Translations under genes and position numbers: made by a program
Assembly: GCA_017540285.1 (NCBI GenBank)
Contig: JAFYBI010000102.1
Location: 1 to 5,502, forward strand
DNA length: 5,502 bases
Direction: 5' to 3'
DNA from: Clostridia bacterium
GTDB lineage: Bacteria > Bacillota > Clostridia > Oscillospirales > CAG-272
In this document: piece after piece, positions 5,483-5,502 of the stretch
Layout: every line of letters starts with the position of its first letter
How positions within the stretch are numbered: position 1 is the first letter of the stretch
The notes under the pieces: generated by a model
The model's input: only the letters and a program-made list of their open reading frames with translations
What the model was told of the DNA's origin: nothing
Database searches by the model: none

Positions 5483-5502
5483 GAGGCGCCGTTCCTCGCC
5501 TC
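5483..5502. other. 6-bp hairpin cut by the window edge
   Basis: GAGGCG (5483-5488) and CGCCTC (5497-5502) pair around an 8-base loop. The right arm ends at the last base of the window, so its full extent cannot be judged. It continues the series of stem-loops before it. Confidence 0.3.

Larger units (their letters stand above)
5199..5502. other. Gene-free 3' region with repeats and a run of stem-loops
   Basis: No ORF here has a convincing start, SD and protein-like composition. Seen directly: direct repeats in the first ~100 bases and possible stem-loops at 5207-5227, 5262-5276, 5284-5310 (GCGGGCT with AGCCCGC, 9-base loop), 5356-5379, 5388-5411, 5438-5468 and 5483-5502. From about 5345 the sequence is less GC-rich and unlike the flanking genes. 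No tRNA, rRNA or known riboswitch was recognised. It could be an interspersed intergenic repeat element or a structured non-coding RNA; nothing here proves transcription. Confidence 0.55.

Noticed and set aside
5250..5502. Possible partial gene from ATG 5250 running off the right edge
   Set aside because: GGGG 4 bases upstream is a poor SD, the translation matches nothing I recognise, and it reads through several strong hairpins. Only sequence past the edge could settle it.

Overview
The window is GC-rich bacterial DNA, with four protein-coding genes and purine-rich ribosome binding sites. A PdaA-type peptidoglycan deacetylase (a family known from endospore formers), a Geobacillus-like GH36 alpha-galactosidase and Bacillota-style promoters together suggest a GC-rich, probably uncultured member of the Bacillota, most likely a clostridial lineage. 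That placement is inference; no rRNA or marker gene is present.

Layout. Positions 79-1371 (minus strand) encode a secreted, probably lipid-anchored PdaA-type polysaccharide deacetylase with a long Pro/Thr/Glu-rich linker. A divergent control region of about 220 bp follows. It holds one good sigma-A-type promoter on each strand and an 11-bp inverted repeat that touches the deacetylase promoter and flanks the other. To the right on the plus strand are a 122-residue four-helix membrane protein of unknown function (1591-1959) and, 28 bases later, a complete cytosolic GH36 alpha-galactosidase (1988-4216). These two probably form an operon. After a 118-base gap with a stem-loop comes a SpoU/TrmH-family RNA 2'-O-ribose methyltransferase (4335-5198).

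The last 304 bases (5199-5502) contain no convincing gene. They hold short direct repeats, the first overlapping the methyltransferase stop codon, and a run of seven possible stem-loops up to the window edge. A 16-base palindrome-containing sequence occurs downstream of both the deacetylase and the methyltransferase, in the same orientation relative to each gene.

The genes do not make one obvious pathway: cell-wall remodelling, alpha-galactoside breakdown and RNA modification look like ordinary housekeeping or accessory functions placed side by side. I see no convincing new multi-gene system. The most unusual parts are non-coding: the divergent control region and the repeat- and hairpin-rich 3' segment.
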